Positions 12,707 to 25,497 of a stretch of DNA of 64,000 nt are shown here, piece by piece. The notes beneath the pieces were generated by a model. It made no database searches and had not been told where the DNA came from. It worked only from the letters and a program-made list of their open reading frames with translations. The position numbers were made by a program, and so were the translations under genes. The number at the start of each line of letters is the position of its first letter. Position 1 is the stretch's first letter. Origin of the DNA: Stictocephala bisonia (taxonomy: Eukaryota > Arthropoda > Insecta > Hemiptera > Membracidae); NCBI GenBank assembly GCA_035578905.1, contig JAQJVL010002678.1:22499-86498 (forward strand), read 5' to 3'.

Positions 12707-14232
12707 GAGTGCCCGGAGTCTTGTCAGGCATGTCAATCAGTAAAATTCAGACAAGTACTATGTGACTCGCGTCCTTCATAAGTTTTAGATCCTTACTGGA
12801 AGATTATTAATAAACGGCCCTTCCTAAGGATATTGGATCTTTGAGACAATGCTACATTATTCAATCACACTTATTTATCACTCAGATTCATTCATCTTTT
12901 AACGATTGGTGTATTAGTAATAAATCAATTGATTAAAATACTTCCACCTTGAAATTGAGATTTTAAGCAATTTTAATTAAATTCTTTCTTTAGATTTTAA
13001 ACAAAAACTAACAAAAAAAAAACAATAATTATGATGTTTTCCTGACAAATTTAACACAATTATAAGGGAACTAGGGTACAGCCCTGCACGCCTCGTGTGT
13101 CACCCCGTCACTCGTACACTCGTGTCACGCCCCATGTCATTTTATTAGTTTTCCTCACACGTGCAATGTGCTCTTATTGTTTAAGGCTTGCCAAACTGCA
13201 CCGTTCTAAGGTCTCTCATTTATATCTAATCTGATTTATATAAGATCTAATTGGCTGGAAGCTTTATATTTACTATCTACCTTATTATGGCTCTTTGAGA
13301 GAAAATATTTTTAAATGCTTTTTTAGTACGATTATAGAGCCTCTAAAGAATATTTTTACCTATTTCATGGTCCAAATACTTATAGTTTTTTAGAAACTGT
13401 TATCAGTCAGACATTGGTATTTGGTTTTTATATTAATAGATGCTCCCATGTCAAAACCTACAATTTGCTTATCTATATCCTGATTTCATGATTTGCTTGT
13501 ACCACGAAAATTTACATTAGCTAATTTTCGTATAGTTAAGTTAGCTAATTTGCATACAATGATTTCAGACCAAATCAGAAACATAAGTGGAACATATTTG
13601 TTAAAGTCCAGTTGTTCAAGAGACCACACATAGAGATACCTCTTGAAGGGCAAGAGACTCGTGGAAGCCCGGATTGAAACTGTCAGTTACACAGTAGTCC
13701 TATAACGGCCAGCAGCCCTCGGCAACACGATCTGTGAAGTGAAATTAATACAGACCGCTCTGTTAGCCGACGTGAAAGCTCGTCCATTAAAGATAAGAAA
13801 AAAATAACTAAACGCTTGCCTCATTGCTTCTATAATGGCATTTCTATAACGTGGCACTTAACTTACATGATTAACTGAGAATAGCAATTACTAAAACGTC
13901 AATTTGTAAAATAATTCCGTGCAGTGGCACTTCGAATTAAACACGTGTTCCCCTTATTTCAATACATTATTTTATATTCTGATTAAATACTAGTATCGTC
14001 TTGATGTAATGACATATGAGAACTACCAGAGGTATATCATACAATTTACATTTATGCTTTTGAACTTATCAAGTTTTAATAAAATTAAAACCAATGCGTT
14101 GATTCGAACGTTGTCCTCATTGATAAGTATTTAAGTGCATCATATTTTACTCAAACCCATCGAGAATATAGCTTTCTTTGGTGCTAACAAACTTAGCACG
14201 TTATTTAAAGACTAGTTCAAGTTTTATTTATG

Positions 14233-14237
<5 letters not shown>
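12707..14237. other. intergenic with a Helitron-like end
   Basis: No gene seen. A Helitron-like 3' end (listed separately) lies near 13071. A GC-richer patch at about 13610-13790 with no open frame could be a conserved non-coding block. Confidence 0.5.
13071..13125 (-). mobile_element. Helitron-like 3' terminus
   Basis: Read on the minus strand, the sequence runs GACGGGGTGACACACGAGG, then GTGCAGGGCTGTACCCTAG, with T next to it. It lines up with the copies ending at 42277 and 50376. Helitrons end in CTRR behind a short hairpin and insert before T; here CTAG follows AGGG...CCCT. The rest of the element was not delimited. Confidence 0.45.

Positions 14238-14293
<56 letters not shown>
14238..14293. 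repeat. (TA)n microsatellite
   Basis: A pure AT dinucleotide run of 56 bp. Confidence 0.98.
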
Positions 14294-14298
<5 letters not shown>

Positions 14299-16331
14299 GA
14301 CTATACTTTTAAAGCTTAATATTTATCCAGGTAGTACTAATCTTTCTTCTAACGTTAATGTTCAGTGTCAATTGAGGATAAATTAATGTTTGGAGAATTA
14401 AAACACACTTCCCAAAGAAATATAAAGTTAACTTTAAAAGAGGAAATATAGATAAAAATATAAATAAACGAGATTTAAATAAGGAAAATATTAGTTGGAT
14501 TACAATAACTCATAGTTACATTTGGTATAAAAGGTGTTGGCAGAATTATTCTGTTACCTCATGATGTCACTATAGAAGTACCATGTGCAGCTGTTTAAGG
14601 GTATTATTGTAGTTGTTGCAAGTTGCAGAAGGAGGCAAGTGTGAGTGTAAGATTTTGTAGCTCTTCAATAGTTTAATGACGAGCACGTCAGTTCATTTTG
14701 TTGTGGAAAATAAACCTTACACGTTAAATTCTTATTCATGTAAGCGTCATTCTTCCACCAGATTTATATATATGTCGCTTTCAGAAGTAAATTCCTACAC
14801 TTGACTTTAAAACATTCTGCTCACCACACAACGCCGGAATGTAATGACATTCATACAACACTATCACCAACTATATCCAACACATATCCAGAACATACCT
14901 TATATACTATACAACATATATAAATATTTGCAAGTACATACCCATTTAATTACGTTTCCAAAACACACAAAACCTCACTACATTCAACTCAAACCTTGTC
15001 CGTTTGCTTTTCAGTGAGCTTTCATTCTTAAAAATCCTATAGCACGAAACTGCATAACTCAGAAACTGAAGTTGTCGCATGACCCAAGAATATTGCTGTA
15101 CTATATCAATGATGTCGAAAGAATCGGAGCTTTTAAAGAGGTTCTGCCCTTAAAAGATTCGGAGCTATAGAATTCTGAGCTATTAGACTGTTGAAGATTT
15201 GAATCGTCTTTACACACAGCACAGAATCCCAAGCTCAGAATCTCGTAAGACGTAAAATGAAGTTTTCATATAGGCCAGAATATTTCCAGGAATTTTCGCA
15301 TAGCACAGAATCCCATAGATCAGAAACACTGCTTTCTGTCCCACAGTACAGAAAGTCAGCTGTCCTAAAGGGCAGAAATCTTGTAGACAGAAAATGAAGT
15401 TTACACACAGATCAGAATAATTTAAGGAATTTTCACATAGCACATAAAGTACTTGGTTAGTATTTTCAACACTTAAAATGTTTAATTTGCATGGATTTAC
15501 TTCAGCTATAACAGATATGCTGCAAAACCAATCCAAGTCAACAAAACTGCTTATGATTTTTTTAATTCACTTCTCACGTTAATATGCGTGAGACGGTGGC
15601 TGTCTACTTCCAGGATCTGGTTAATTTATTACTGGGGTAAAAAGGATTCCACATTCCTTCAGGTATTCCTCTGGACTGATTGATCTACTTTTTATCCCGA
15701 GTCGGCGGTGGAGTGACTCCCACGATTTCACCTCTTCGGCGGAATGTAACTATCCGCGGGTAATTGACAACAAGGTCGTATTGCGATTAATTTACAGCTA
15801 AGTTCCCACCTTCTTCGTTATCCGCTATGATACTTCCGGGAACTTGTCACCGTGCGTATTATTAATATGGAAGCATAGTTTGACTTCCCGTAAGCAGGTC
15901 TACAAGAGAATGCTCTTAATGATCCTTTTTAATAATCCTGTATTCTTGTTAATTATATTCTTATTTAATATTTACTTGTATAAAGTATGCTTAAGAGTCA
16001 TTAAATGTGTTTGTTCGGAAAGGAAGGCCAGAGTAATTATGTCAAAATGTGAGCCGTAAAGGGCCGCAATGGGTACTCATAAAGGTATCTATTTATGTAA
16101 GACGTCAAAAATATGTAAATATAAGAGCCATCTATAAAACAATTTAGAGTGATATTTTGCCATCCAAACACATTGACATCTCCATTTTAATCAAAAATTT
16201 CACAATCTATACATTGAATAAATAAGAATAGTCGCAAAATGTGCTATAACTACACAATCAACAATACTACGAGTATAAATTCTCTACACACCTCTGTATC
16301 TTGCTTATTTAAGAATTCTACAGCCATAAGT

Positions 16332-16333
<2 letters not shown>
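14294..16333. other. intergenic with weak degenerate repeats
   Basis: At about 15215-15450 there are two diverged copies, about 140 bp apart, of a segment with AAAATGAAGTTT, CAGAAT and GGAATTTTC, mixed with many CACAGAA words; this looks like an old tandem array. A GC-richer patch lies at 15600-15790. No gene is supported. Confidence 0.45.

Positions 16334-16363
<30 letters not shown>
16334..16363. repeat. poly(T) tract
   Basis: Thirty consecutive T followed by ATTATTATTG. Read on the minus strand it is a poly(A) run, so it could be the tail of a retroposed copy, but no body was recognised. Confidence 0.9.
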
Positions 16364-16365
<2 letters not shown>

Positions 16366-18660
16366 TATTATTGAAATAGCCAAACATAGTTTTGAGGTTT
16401 AAAAAATTTAATAACATGTGTATGGTTAAATATTACTTAAAATATCCGAAATTAAATAATATGCTTATAATTTTATTTACGTTGAGTATGCTTGCATCAA
16501 AGTTTCCTCTAACCAAAACGAAAATGATCTACTTGATGCCCATAAGAATAAAATAAAACTTATAAATATTATTTTAAATACCAACAACACATCAAGGACC
16601 ACGAGTTTCTAGCTGAACACTTTTTTATCAGATAACCTTTTTTCACATTCAGACAAACATGTTTAAAATGTAATTTCTCTTATTTAAATTTTTTTAAGGT
16701 GATTAAAAAATTATCAAAACCTTCTTATCTACTTCTTTATATGAAAATTTTGGAATTATGTTCTTAGGATATCAAAATTAACATCACACTAAAACGAAAT
16801 AAAACATAGTTAACTCCACAAAGAAACAACTAAACAAAACAATAAATTAATTTAAATCACCTCCATTTCTAGGATGACAAGGGCTTGTCCGACTGAGTGC
16901 GGGGAGCCAAGCGATAAATCTATCAGGGTTACGATTATGATCGATACTAGTGATCGATCACCGGACGACTCGCCACAAAGTCACGATCGCTAGGCATTGA
17001 CGTTTCTGCTCTTGTGGCCGATTATATAACAATCATCGGTAATATATCAATTTAATGGCGCGGTATCCTTTAGGTAAAGTAACTCATGAGGGGTAAGTAT
17101 CGTCATTCAATCCATTGGACGTTGATGTTCTCTTCTTAGGAAATATAGGCCTACTTTCAGAAAAATATAATTTTCAGTAAAATTATTTTTTTACCTACAT
17201 TTATTTTTCCTCATAACTAACAGCCAATCACGCCAAACTGAAGTTTCACAACACATTACTCTAGTTTGTAAAAGTACGCGCAGTTCCATCTTGTAAAATT
17301 TTATATAAAAGTTGAATTAGGAATAAAACGGAACAATATAAATGCATTACTGCAATATAGAGACCCAAACGTACGGTATCAGGTATAATAAAAACTTTTT
17401 TTCGAACAAGAGCAAATGAAGGTAACAGGCTTTAATTTGACATTTGGCTAGAGGTTGACAAAGGAACTGGAAAAACTGGCCTAGAACAAGAAAGATAGTG
17501 CTCAATCCACAAGAATGAAAAAATTATTGTGGGCGCAGACTTTCTAACTTGTTAAGCCAAGATTGACTATACTCCCATGAGCCCGTTCGCCAATGATAAT
17601 AATAATAATATTGACAAGAAAATCACTAAATGTGTTAAACAAACATGATTAAATTTTCTTGCAAAATAACCTATATTCTCATGAAATTGTAACAACATTA
17701 AATATGTTTACCTAAAAAAATATCTTACATGAGTCTTCATAATAACCAATTCATTTGCCACCCAATTTTTTTACATTATCAATCAATCTTTCAGTAGAGG
17801 ATATAAAGCAGATTTGAAAGTACACCCGACACATATTTTACATGGGAAGTAAATAAAGATTGAGGATAAGCCGATTTTTAAAACTGAATCAATTAAAAAA
17901 GAATAATATTTGGACGTTAGGAACAAAATTATAGATATCGCAACACTATTAGTTATAAACTGAATCTCAAAATAATGCCAGAGGACATTTAAAAGTCACA
18001 ACTTTCATTCATGTGAATCTCAGAAAACTGGACGTGACATTTACGATTATCGTAGAACTATTTTAAAATGCCCTCATTACCTTTTTATTCCATAAAAAAC
18101 ACAAATCTATTTCTACGATTTATTGCATCAAGATTAAAATCATAACTCGCTTAATGTCAACAAGAGCAACATTCATTGCATTTCCCCAGTCACTGTTACC
18201 AAGAATGATTAGGTAATCAGTAGGCAGATATGAGTGTGCCATAATTAAACCCGTTGCCACGGGGAGAAGCTGTGGCGTGTGTAGTAACTCAGATCCAGCG
18301 CCAGGCGCCGCTGTCCATCGCGCATGCGTTATTCATGCATCATAACTGTGCGCAGACGCAGTCAAGGTTTCGCCGCGCCGCACTGTGAGCCTAGTCACGT
18401 TACAGTATCATCCACCACGAGAGCCTGGCAACCTCAATGAATTAAAGATTTATCAACTGCATTCGGTTATTGTCACATAAGATATTGACCCGTTTAATTC
18501 CAAAGAATTGAAACATTTATACTGGAAGTAGGTTTATTTATGTCTTTTTAAGTTCTGCTTTCTACATTCTTACTAAATCAGTTTTAAAAAACTTCTAGAA
18601 GGTTCTATAACAGTTTCCTTGGTTTAAAAATAGCATTACGGCTCACTCGAGTTAATAAAT
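16364..18660. other. intergenic with two GC-rich patches
   Basis: No gene seen. A patch at 16870-17060 contains ATCGATACTAGTGATCGAT, a near-palindrome. A CpG-rich patch at about 18230-18440 contains GCGCATGCG (the NRF1/ewg-type core) and GCGCCAGGCGCC. The second is a plausible promoter or enhancer, but no transcript is visible. Confidence 0.4.
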
Positions 18661-19060
18661 CGTAATGACAGCTGTGTTTACTGCATTACACCTGAGAGTG
18701 CAGGCGTCCGATAGTGTGATCTGGTCCGTAATGACAGCTGTGTTTACTGCATTACAAATGAGAGTGCAGGCGTCAAAAAGTGTGTTCTGGTCCGTAATGA
18801 GAGCTGTGTTTACTGCCTTACACCTGAGAGTGCTGGCGTCAGAAAGTGTGTTCTGGTCCGTAATGACAGCTGTGTTTACTGCATTACACTTGAGAGTGCA
18901 GGCGTCAGAAAGTGTGTTCTGGTCCGTAATGAGAGCTGTGTTTACTGCCTTACACCTAAGAGTATTGGCGTCAGAAATTATGTTCTTGTCCGTAATGAGA
19001 GCTGTGTTTACTGCCTTACTCCTGAGAGTGCTGGCGTCAGAAAGTGTGTTTTGGTCCGTA
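18661..19060. repeat. 66-bp minisatellite array
   Basis: Six units with GTAATGACAGCTGTGTTTAC, TGCATTACACCTGAGAGTG and GGCGTCAGAAAGTGTGTTC. The unit length is a multiple of three and neither strand has a stop in one frame (164 codons plus, 146 minus), but the peptide only mirrors the repeat. GTAATG ... CATTAC forms a 6-bp inverted pair in each unit. Confidence 0.95.
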
Positions 19061-19211
19061 AACGTCCGAACACCGCAAAAGAAGTGGCACACTCAATTAC
19101 GTATACAAGTCAACGTTTTATTCAGCTTAATATTGTTGCTATACTTTTTAGCGTTCTGAGCAGCCCTACTACTGAATTCAATGCCTAAAAACAGATTAGA
19201 AAACAGATAAT

Positions 19212-19243
19212 CTGCTTCTTTGCCAAGATTGGCAAAGAAGCAG
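19212..19243. repeat. perfect 15-bp inverted repeat (hairpin)
   Basis: CTGCTTCTTTGCCAA, two-base spacer GA, then its exact complement TTGGCAAAGAAGCAG. The 15-bp stem with a 2-nt loop is far better than chance in this DNA. Just after it, GGTTGGCAAGGAAATAATCTG partly repeats the right arm and the left flank, suggesting a templated (fold-back) mutation event. Confidence 0.95.
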
Positions 19244-19392
19244 CGGTTGGCAAGGAAATAATCTGTGCAGCGGTAACATATTTCCTTGAATGGGTAAGAC
19301 GTGATTATGGTTTTGATAGAATTTCTTAAATCAGATACGTAAACAAATAGAAAGTGTTTATTTTTCAAAACATTTCTAAATTTAATTTTCAT

Positions 19393-20500
19393 TGTATTGT
19401 AGGTCTACTTACCATAGTTATATTTCTAGTTATGAAAAACTAGAATCCAATGTTTTACGTTTAAAAAAATCGATTGGTATTCTAAAAATGCTAAATATAA
19501 TAATGTTTATAAATCTAGTCCTTGTAATTTCTATTCATGCTCGTATTCATTTAAATTATTATGATCGTAATTCCTTAAGCATACATCTTCGTTACGTAAG
19601 AGTTATCTAGTTTAATCCAAGTTGCCCCGGATTTTCAGCTAGTAATGAGTGGTTGTAAGGAACAGTTACCATTCTACACTCGATAACCGCTAATGATGAT
19701 AATAGTAATCTTTATTGTGTAAAACCTCAATTAATTAAGGTAATACAATGTTATAAAATATCAAAGTTGCATTACATTTAAATGTCAATTACAATTAAAT
19801 TTTTAAAAAGCCATTAATTTTGTATGAACATACTTCTAATAAATTGTTGCATACAGCTTTTTATTAGTTTCGTTTATATTATATTACTTCTTACTTGACA
19901 AGGCTAGATATAATAAAATTTGATAACCATGAAATCATATTTTGTAGTTGTTCATAATTTACACTGTTGAATTTTCTGTTGATTTTATTTATTCTTTCAT
20001 ACGGATATTTTTGTTTTGAAGAAATTCATGTTAAATATTGTTTTGCTTATATCAAATAAAGGAGAGTCATAACATATCATTTTTTGAATAGAGGTCGGCA
20101 TGGAGTGATGAAATGTGCTCCACAAATTGATCGAATTGATCTATGTTTTACTTTACATAATATAGTTGCGTTTAATTACTGGCGCCACAATAAAATTCCA
20201 AAACTCATTATAATATGTGTATGTGCGCAATAAACTAGAAATAATACATCTTCCCTAACATTGTATTGTAATCTTCTTAGACAATAGATACCGTTATTTA
20301 ATTGTTTTTATCATATAATCCAAGTGATTATTCCAAAATAAAATATGATGATACAACTTTGAGGAAAATGAAATACAGTTCTATCCAATCAGAGTCATAA
20401 CAAATTTTGAAAGTGATCAGCTGATAACCACCAGCTATCTGTTCATTTGTTACTGGGATATTAATTAATGAAACTTATAAGAAATAGCCAGCCTTAGTTT
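19393..20500. other. intergenic, no gene seen
   Basis: A/T-rich. A short frame at 19392-19610 has no recognisable domain. Confidence 0.5.
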
Positions 20501-20590
20501 GTAACATGACTACATTCATCCATCTACACTAATCACACTCATTCGAAATCCATATTCACCCATATCCTATAATCGGAGTCTTATGAATAA
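20501..20590. repeat. dispersed repeat copy 1
   Basis: GTAACATGACTACATTCATC, CACACTCATTC and CCATATCCTATAATCGG line up over about 90 bp with 46988-47078 (GTAACAATGACTACACTCG, CGCCCATATCTTTACGATCG). A shorter match is seen at about 21838-21885. Confidence 0.6.
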
Positions 20591-20689
20591 ACAAAAGTAT
20601 TATTTAGTAATATGTATTCTAATACTAGTTGTTTAGCCGTGCCATGCTACGGGATTAACATATAAACAGTAATGTTTTAGTTTATTTAT

Positions 20690-20835
20690 GGTGCTTCGCG
20701 TGCCAACCCCGTCACTCCCTTCACTAGTGAGGGGAGTTCGGCCTGGTGGAGAAAGTCAGCATACGGCCCCGTCAATACACTGTACACTCACAGCTCCGTT
20801 TGTGAACCTCGGCCTGCGGCCTCGTTGGCACATTT
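20690..20835 (-). mobile_element. Helitron-like fragment (reverse copy)
   Basis: GCGTGCCAACCCCGTCACTC on the plus strand is the complement of the GACGGGGTTGGCACGC block seen before the ends at 42277 and 50376. CGGCCTGCGGCCTCG matches the complement of the CGAGGCCGCAGGCCG block at 50.25 kb. The terminal CCCCTAGT is not preserved here, so this is a fragment. Confidence 0.4.
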
Positions 20836-22075
20836 GGACTGTTTCAGAATGAATTTTTGTTTTCGGGACAGTGAGGATTACAAGCATAGTCTTCTCGGGA
20901 CAGTGAGGCTGACAAACAAAGTCTTTCCTAAAATTAAAATCTGATGGTACGATAACGACCCTTAGGAATCGAGAGAAAAATACCTTTAACCTGATACCTC
21001 TCTTGGGTGTGTTTCAAAGGTTTTCACTACATTTATTTTTTTATATATATATTACATATGATAAATAAATAAATAAAATAACTCCGTAAGAATAATGCTG
21101 AAACTTTATATGCCAGTGGGGCGAAGCCCTAGAGTCGGATATGAATAAAGCCACACCAGAAACCTTCCCGGGAATGAACTCTAAATTTTTTAACCCATTG
21201 GATGAACGGGATTATAATATAAATAGCATTGACGTAATAGGAGTGCATTCAGTCATAAATTAATATACTATATAAAATGTTGGCAAATATCTCAATATGA
21301 AACTAATTTATATACCAACATTTCATACAGCATATTAAATGTTGACTGAATGTAAAGACTATTCCAGTAACCACTTTATCACAAAGAAATAAAATACAAC
21401 ATATGTTTATACAAACAAATACAATTAAGTTGCAGAAATATTTACATCACGTGTTTCAAATGTTCTATTAATCTGTTACTAAACAGTTACTAAAACTCCT
21501 CGGTTAGTTTTCCTACATTTTCCAAATTCCTCATGATTTTTCTCAGTTTTTCTTTCCTGAAGAACATTCTACGAAAATTAGGAAACTTTAAAAATAATTA
21601 AGGAAATCTATTATGCCACTGCCAAGCGATGGAATGACTAATTGTTATATATTAAGATTTAAAGAAAAATATAATTGTTTAAATATAATAGTACATTACA
21701 TAGAGAGAGAAAAAATTAAAAAGAACACAATTAGAAAAGATTACGAATATTTTCTCAATTTCTTGACAGGTGCCATGACTTATATCAATTATAAGCGAAT
21801 TACAAGTGTATATATGATATTTTAACGACAATGTCAGAACATATTCGCTCTTATCTATACGATCAGCACCTTAAATTAATGAAAAACAATTAATAAAATA
21901 CAAAGAAAACATTTGAAAGATGTTGTGCAACATAACCGTACATTTATCAACATTTTTTTTTTTAAATACACACCCTTATCAGTTAGTACGTAAATGGCAC
22001 GTAATACATGACGTACGAGCGTAATTCGTTATGACAACTTATAAAATTTATTAGTTCTAATAACGACGTACAATA
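20836..22075. other. intergenic, no gene seen
   Basis: A/T-rich. Part of a third copy of the 20.5/47.0-kb dispersed repeat lies at about 21838-21885 (ATATTCGCTCTTATCTATAC). Confidence 0.5.
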
Positions 22076-22139
22076 ATTGATGATAGTGCTAAATCTAATT
22101 GAAGGCTATTATTGTCGTCTGTCCTCAACACAATCTATG

Positions 22140-22480
22140 GAGACACATCTTTCCCTGATTACATTAAGCCTAACCTCGGCCACAGAACACGTGCGGGCGT
22201 GGGAGGACATAGACCGAGTACAGAGCAACCCCACCCTCCTACAACTACCTTTATGGGACTATATATCATTCTCTTTATGTAATAAGTGGTGTAAACAGTC
22301 GATACCAACGCCCCCGTGTCAATCTCTTATCAGCGCCTTGTTGTGTTGAGATATAACCGGCTTCCTGCATTTTGATAAGTCGCCTGACACCAATAAGATA
22401 GGGGTTTATAGCAGTTCTGTCGAGGCGCTGACTAACATTGGTGATGTAGTGCTGTTGACCACTACGAGAGGCGGTTAGTG
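22140..22480. promoter_or_regulatory. candidate GATA-rich regulatory block
   Basis: A GC-richer island without a convincing coding frame. It contains three GATA-factor type words within about 80 bp: CTTATCAGC, TTTGATAAGTCG and AATAAGATAGG. Clustered GATA sites are usual in insect enhancers. This is inference only; conservation is unknown. Confidence 0.3.
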
Positions 22481-22692
22481 CCTTCCTAAATCTTACTGCG
22501 ACAAGTTGTAGACCAGTTTTGACTGTTTATTGTCTTTGTAAAGATTTATATTTACTAACGTGCAGGAAGTAAATGTCCGTCTATGGGATACCACGTTTTG
22601 TAGATTGGCTTTGATGCGAAATAAAATGTCCAAGTGATTGTTCCATTTGTTAATCAATTCTTACCTAAGAACTTAAGTGATTTCGTAAGTCT

Positions 22693-23077
22693 GCAAAGGC
22701 TGTCGGCCATGTTGGTTTTAATCCAATTGCAACAATGTTATTTGCGAATCCATATGGTTTCGTTAATTATTGTCCAAAAGTTGTGTATGAGGAGTCATTT
22801 TAAACGTTATTATATTGAGCATTGGATTTGATTTTTATATTTTGAGTTCATATGCCTAGTCTTGAAAATTATGTGAAAAATCAAAACCTCTAACTAAATA
22901 TGTTTTACATTTTTATCTATACAATCCAACGCGCAATTTCATTCTAGATCAAATGCAATTTGTTGGACAAAATCCGCTTAAAAATAACTATTTAGCTTGG
23001 ATACGTGTGGTCTTATGTCCAGTTCTAAAATAACATTGTCTTGTGGGATTAAAATCAACATGGCCGACAGCCTCTGC
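22693..23077. repeat. inverted repeat (fold-back), arms about 50 bp
   Basis: The left arm 22693-22745 (GCAAAGGCTGTCGGCCATG, then GTTTTAATCC and ACAATGTTATTT) is matched by the reverse complement of the right arm 23028-23077 (GCAGAGGCTGTCGGCCATG, GATTTTAATCC, ACAATGTTATTT). About 280 bp lie between. It could be a small MITE-like fold-back, or one end of a transposon inserted twice in opposite directions. Confidence 0.75.
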
Positions 23078-23398
23078 AAACTCTTAAGTGTCGTTAAGTG
23101 ATAGATAACTCATATAATCTAATCTAATCAGATTTGATCTCATCTAATATAATATAATTAATTATTAATTGACTACCATTTCAAAATCCTAATTTTTCGC
23201 AAGTTATTGAATTTTGAATAACAGCAACAATTAAGGTCTATAACTCACTAAACTTATGAATAAATTTCACTTATTTTTATTGGTATTAAATACATTCAAA
23301 ATCTTCTGTTAAATTTATCTTTATCTAGTATTAATCCCATAAACAATCACCAAAGTTTACAACTTGTACTTGACCTTAAAAGTTTCGTCAGCCTAGAT

Positions 23399-23582
23399 GT
23401 GTTCCATAGCTTCACTACCGTGTTCCATAGCTTCATTACCGTGTTCCATAGCTTCATAATCGTGTTCCATAACTTCACAACCGTGTTCCATAGCTTCACA
23501 ACCGTGTTCCATAGTTTCACAACCGTGTTCTATAGCTTTACGACCGTGTTCCATAGCTTCACGACCGTGTTCCATAGCTTCA
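23399..23582. repeat. 21-bp minisatellite array
   Basis: Nearly nine units of GTGTTCCATAGCTTCACRACC. The length is a multiple of three, so both strands stay open with a 7-residue periodic peptide (FHSFTTV or EAMEHGR type). Not considered coding. Confidence 0.95.
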
Positions 23583-25035
23583 TGTTTAATTTAATTTTCT
23601 TCAAACATTATTTTTATTACTTAAATGGATGTTTTACATGTAATTTAATGTTGAAATTGTAAACATTACTGTTAATTTAGTAGTTTTTTTCTTAAACCTG
23701 TGTTTATATTTTTGTGGGTTGTCTTCAACAGACAGTCTCCATGACTGTTATTTCGATAGAATATTATCTGTAGTCCTTCTGAAAAAATAACTTTCAAGAA
23801 ACTCTATTTTCTAACTACAACCATCACTTATGTACATTTTCATAAAATCGAGTCCTTTTATATTGCACAGAAAATATGTTGGAAACAATAAATACATTAT
23901 TTTATCAAATAAGATAAATACAAACATTTGGAACATTAATGTTGAATAATTACTTTATTACGAGTCGGATAAGCGTAAATATATATTTTTTACTATTAGT
24001 TATGAAGAATATTTTAATATTTAAAAATAATAAACACACAATAAAATATTGATAATGTTTTCCTAATAATTCATCTACTAAAAAGTTCCATGGAAGAATT
24101 TAATAGAGATTAAAACGCAAGATGTATGAAGTATACTGAATAATTTTCCTACAGCTAATTATTTACCTGTATTTAAAAGTTTAAGTTTATATATTCTGAT
24201 ATCTTAAACATTGTGCCATGGCACAGTTTCGTCGTCTCTGGGATGGCCTTGTCTTCGTCTATGTAGACTATGCAGGTATTCATTCGTGTATTGGTGTGTG
24301 TTTCGTTCCGTCTGTCACGTTCCTCTTTCCAGTTTTCTTCATTCTTGGCTCTGCTATTGCTCTTTTCTATTTGATGCCTAAGTTTTCCTAGGCAAGTGTT
24401 CGTAAATGTTGCTGTTTGCTTCCTTTTAGGAGCCAACATATAGTCGATTTGTAATTTAATGTTCTCTTTGTCGTTTAATTTAAATAATTAATAATATCAC
24501 TGTTGCCCGTTTTTCTTCATTTAATTGTTTTACCAGATCTAGATTAGTCACATGGGTAGTTTTCATGATTGTGATCTTTTTCTGTACTGTTGACATTGTT
24601 TGATTCCAATTTTGTTCATGTGTGCTGTTTCCTTATTTATTTGTTTATGTAACTTAATTTTTTTAATGCTTTGTTAACTGTACTTTTCCAATTGCTAGAC
24701 ACAACCTACTATTCACTGGTTTACCTGACATTACATGTTTGCAACCGTTGAAATAATGTTTTGTGATTTAACTTTTAGGTGAACCCCAATTTCTGGTAAA
24801 TGAGCACTTTCACTGTACTTAATTTTACTTACTTTTTGGTAGCTGTAAAGTTTCCTTTTAACAATTTTTAGATTTAATTTTTGTTTGTTCTTCTCTTTTA
24901 AATTTTTAAAACTGTGTCTGATTTTTTTACCATGCTTTCTTGGGTTGGGCTACTTTTAATGTTGTGTGCGAGTTGTTACAGTCTTCGTCTACAGAATCCG
25001 GGAGAAGAAATGGATCGACAACTACAATGCATTCC
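23583..25035. other. intergenic, no gene recognised
   Basis: A minus-strand frame at 24173-24439 (88 codons) is Lys/Glu/Arg/Asn-rich with a more protein-like composition than its surroundings (for example LGKLRHQIEKSNSR). It may be a remnant of a transposon protein, but no family was identified. Confidence 0.4.
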
Positions 25036-25497
25036 ACCTTGATGTCACCTGGGGACGCAGCGAAGAACCCACGGACTGGACCGACCACTAACCCTTCTCT
25101 GCGTCCCAAAGGGAGCAGTCACCTACACCCTTGATGTCGTCTGGGGACGCAGCGAAGAACCTACGGACTGGGCCGACCACTAGGCCTTCTCTGCAGCCCA
25201 GAGGGAGCAGTCACCTACGGACTGGGCCGACCACTAGGCCTTCTCTGCGGCCCAGAGGGAGCAGTCACCTACGGACTGGGCCGACTACTAGGCCTTCTCT
25301 GAGGCCCAGAGGGAGCAGTCACCTACGGACTGGGCCGACTACTAGGCCTTCTCTGCGGCCCAGAGGGAGCAGTCACCTATGGACTGGGCCGACCACTAGG
25401 CCTTTTTTGCAGCCCATAGGGAGCAGTCACCTACGGACTGGGCCAACCACTAGGCCTTCTCTGCGGCCCAGAGGGAGCAGTCACCTACACCCTTACT
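25036..25497. repeat. 54-bp GC-rich minisatellite array
   Basis: Six or seven units with GGACTGGGCCGACCACTAGG, CCTTCTCTGCGGCCCAGAG and GGAGCAGTCACCTAC. The plus strand is open across the array with an 18-residue period (RTGPTTRPSLRPRGSSHL type). The first two units carry a longer insert with CTGGGGACGCAGCGAAGAA. G+C is far above the surroundings. A low-complexity exon cannot be excluded, but no start or flanking domain supports one. Confidence 0.9.

Noticed and set aside
18652..19159. Overlapping 146- and 164-codon frames
   Set aside because: They mirror the 66-bp satellite on both strands; no independent coding signal.
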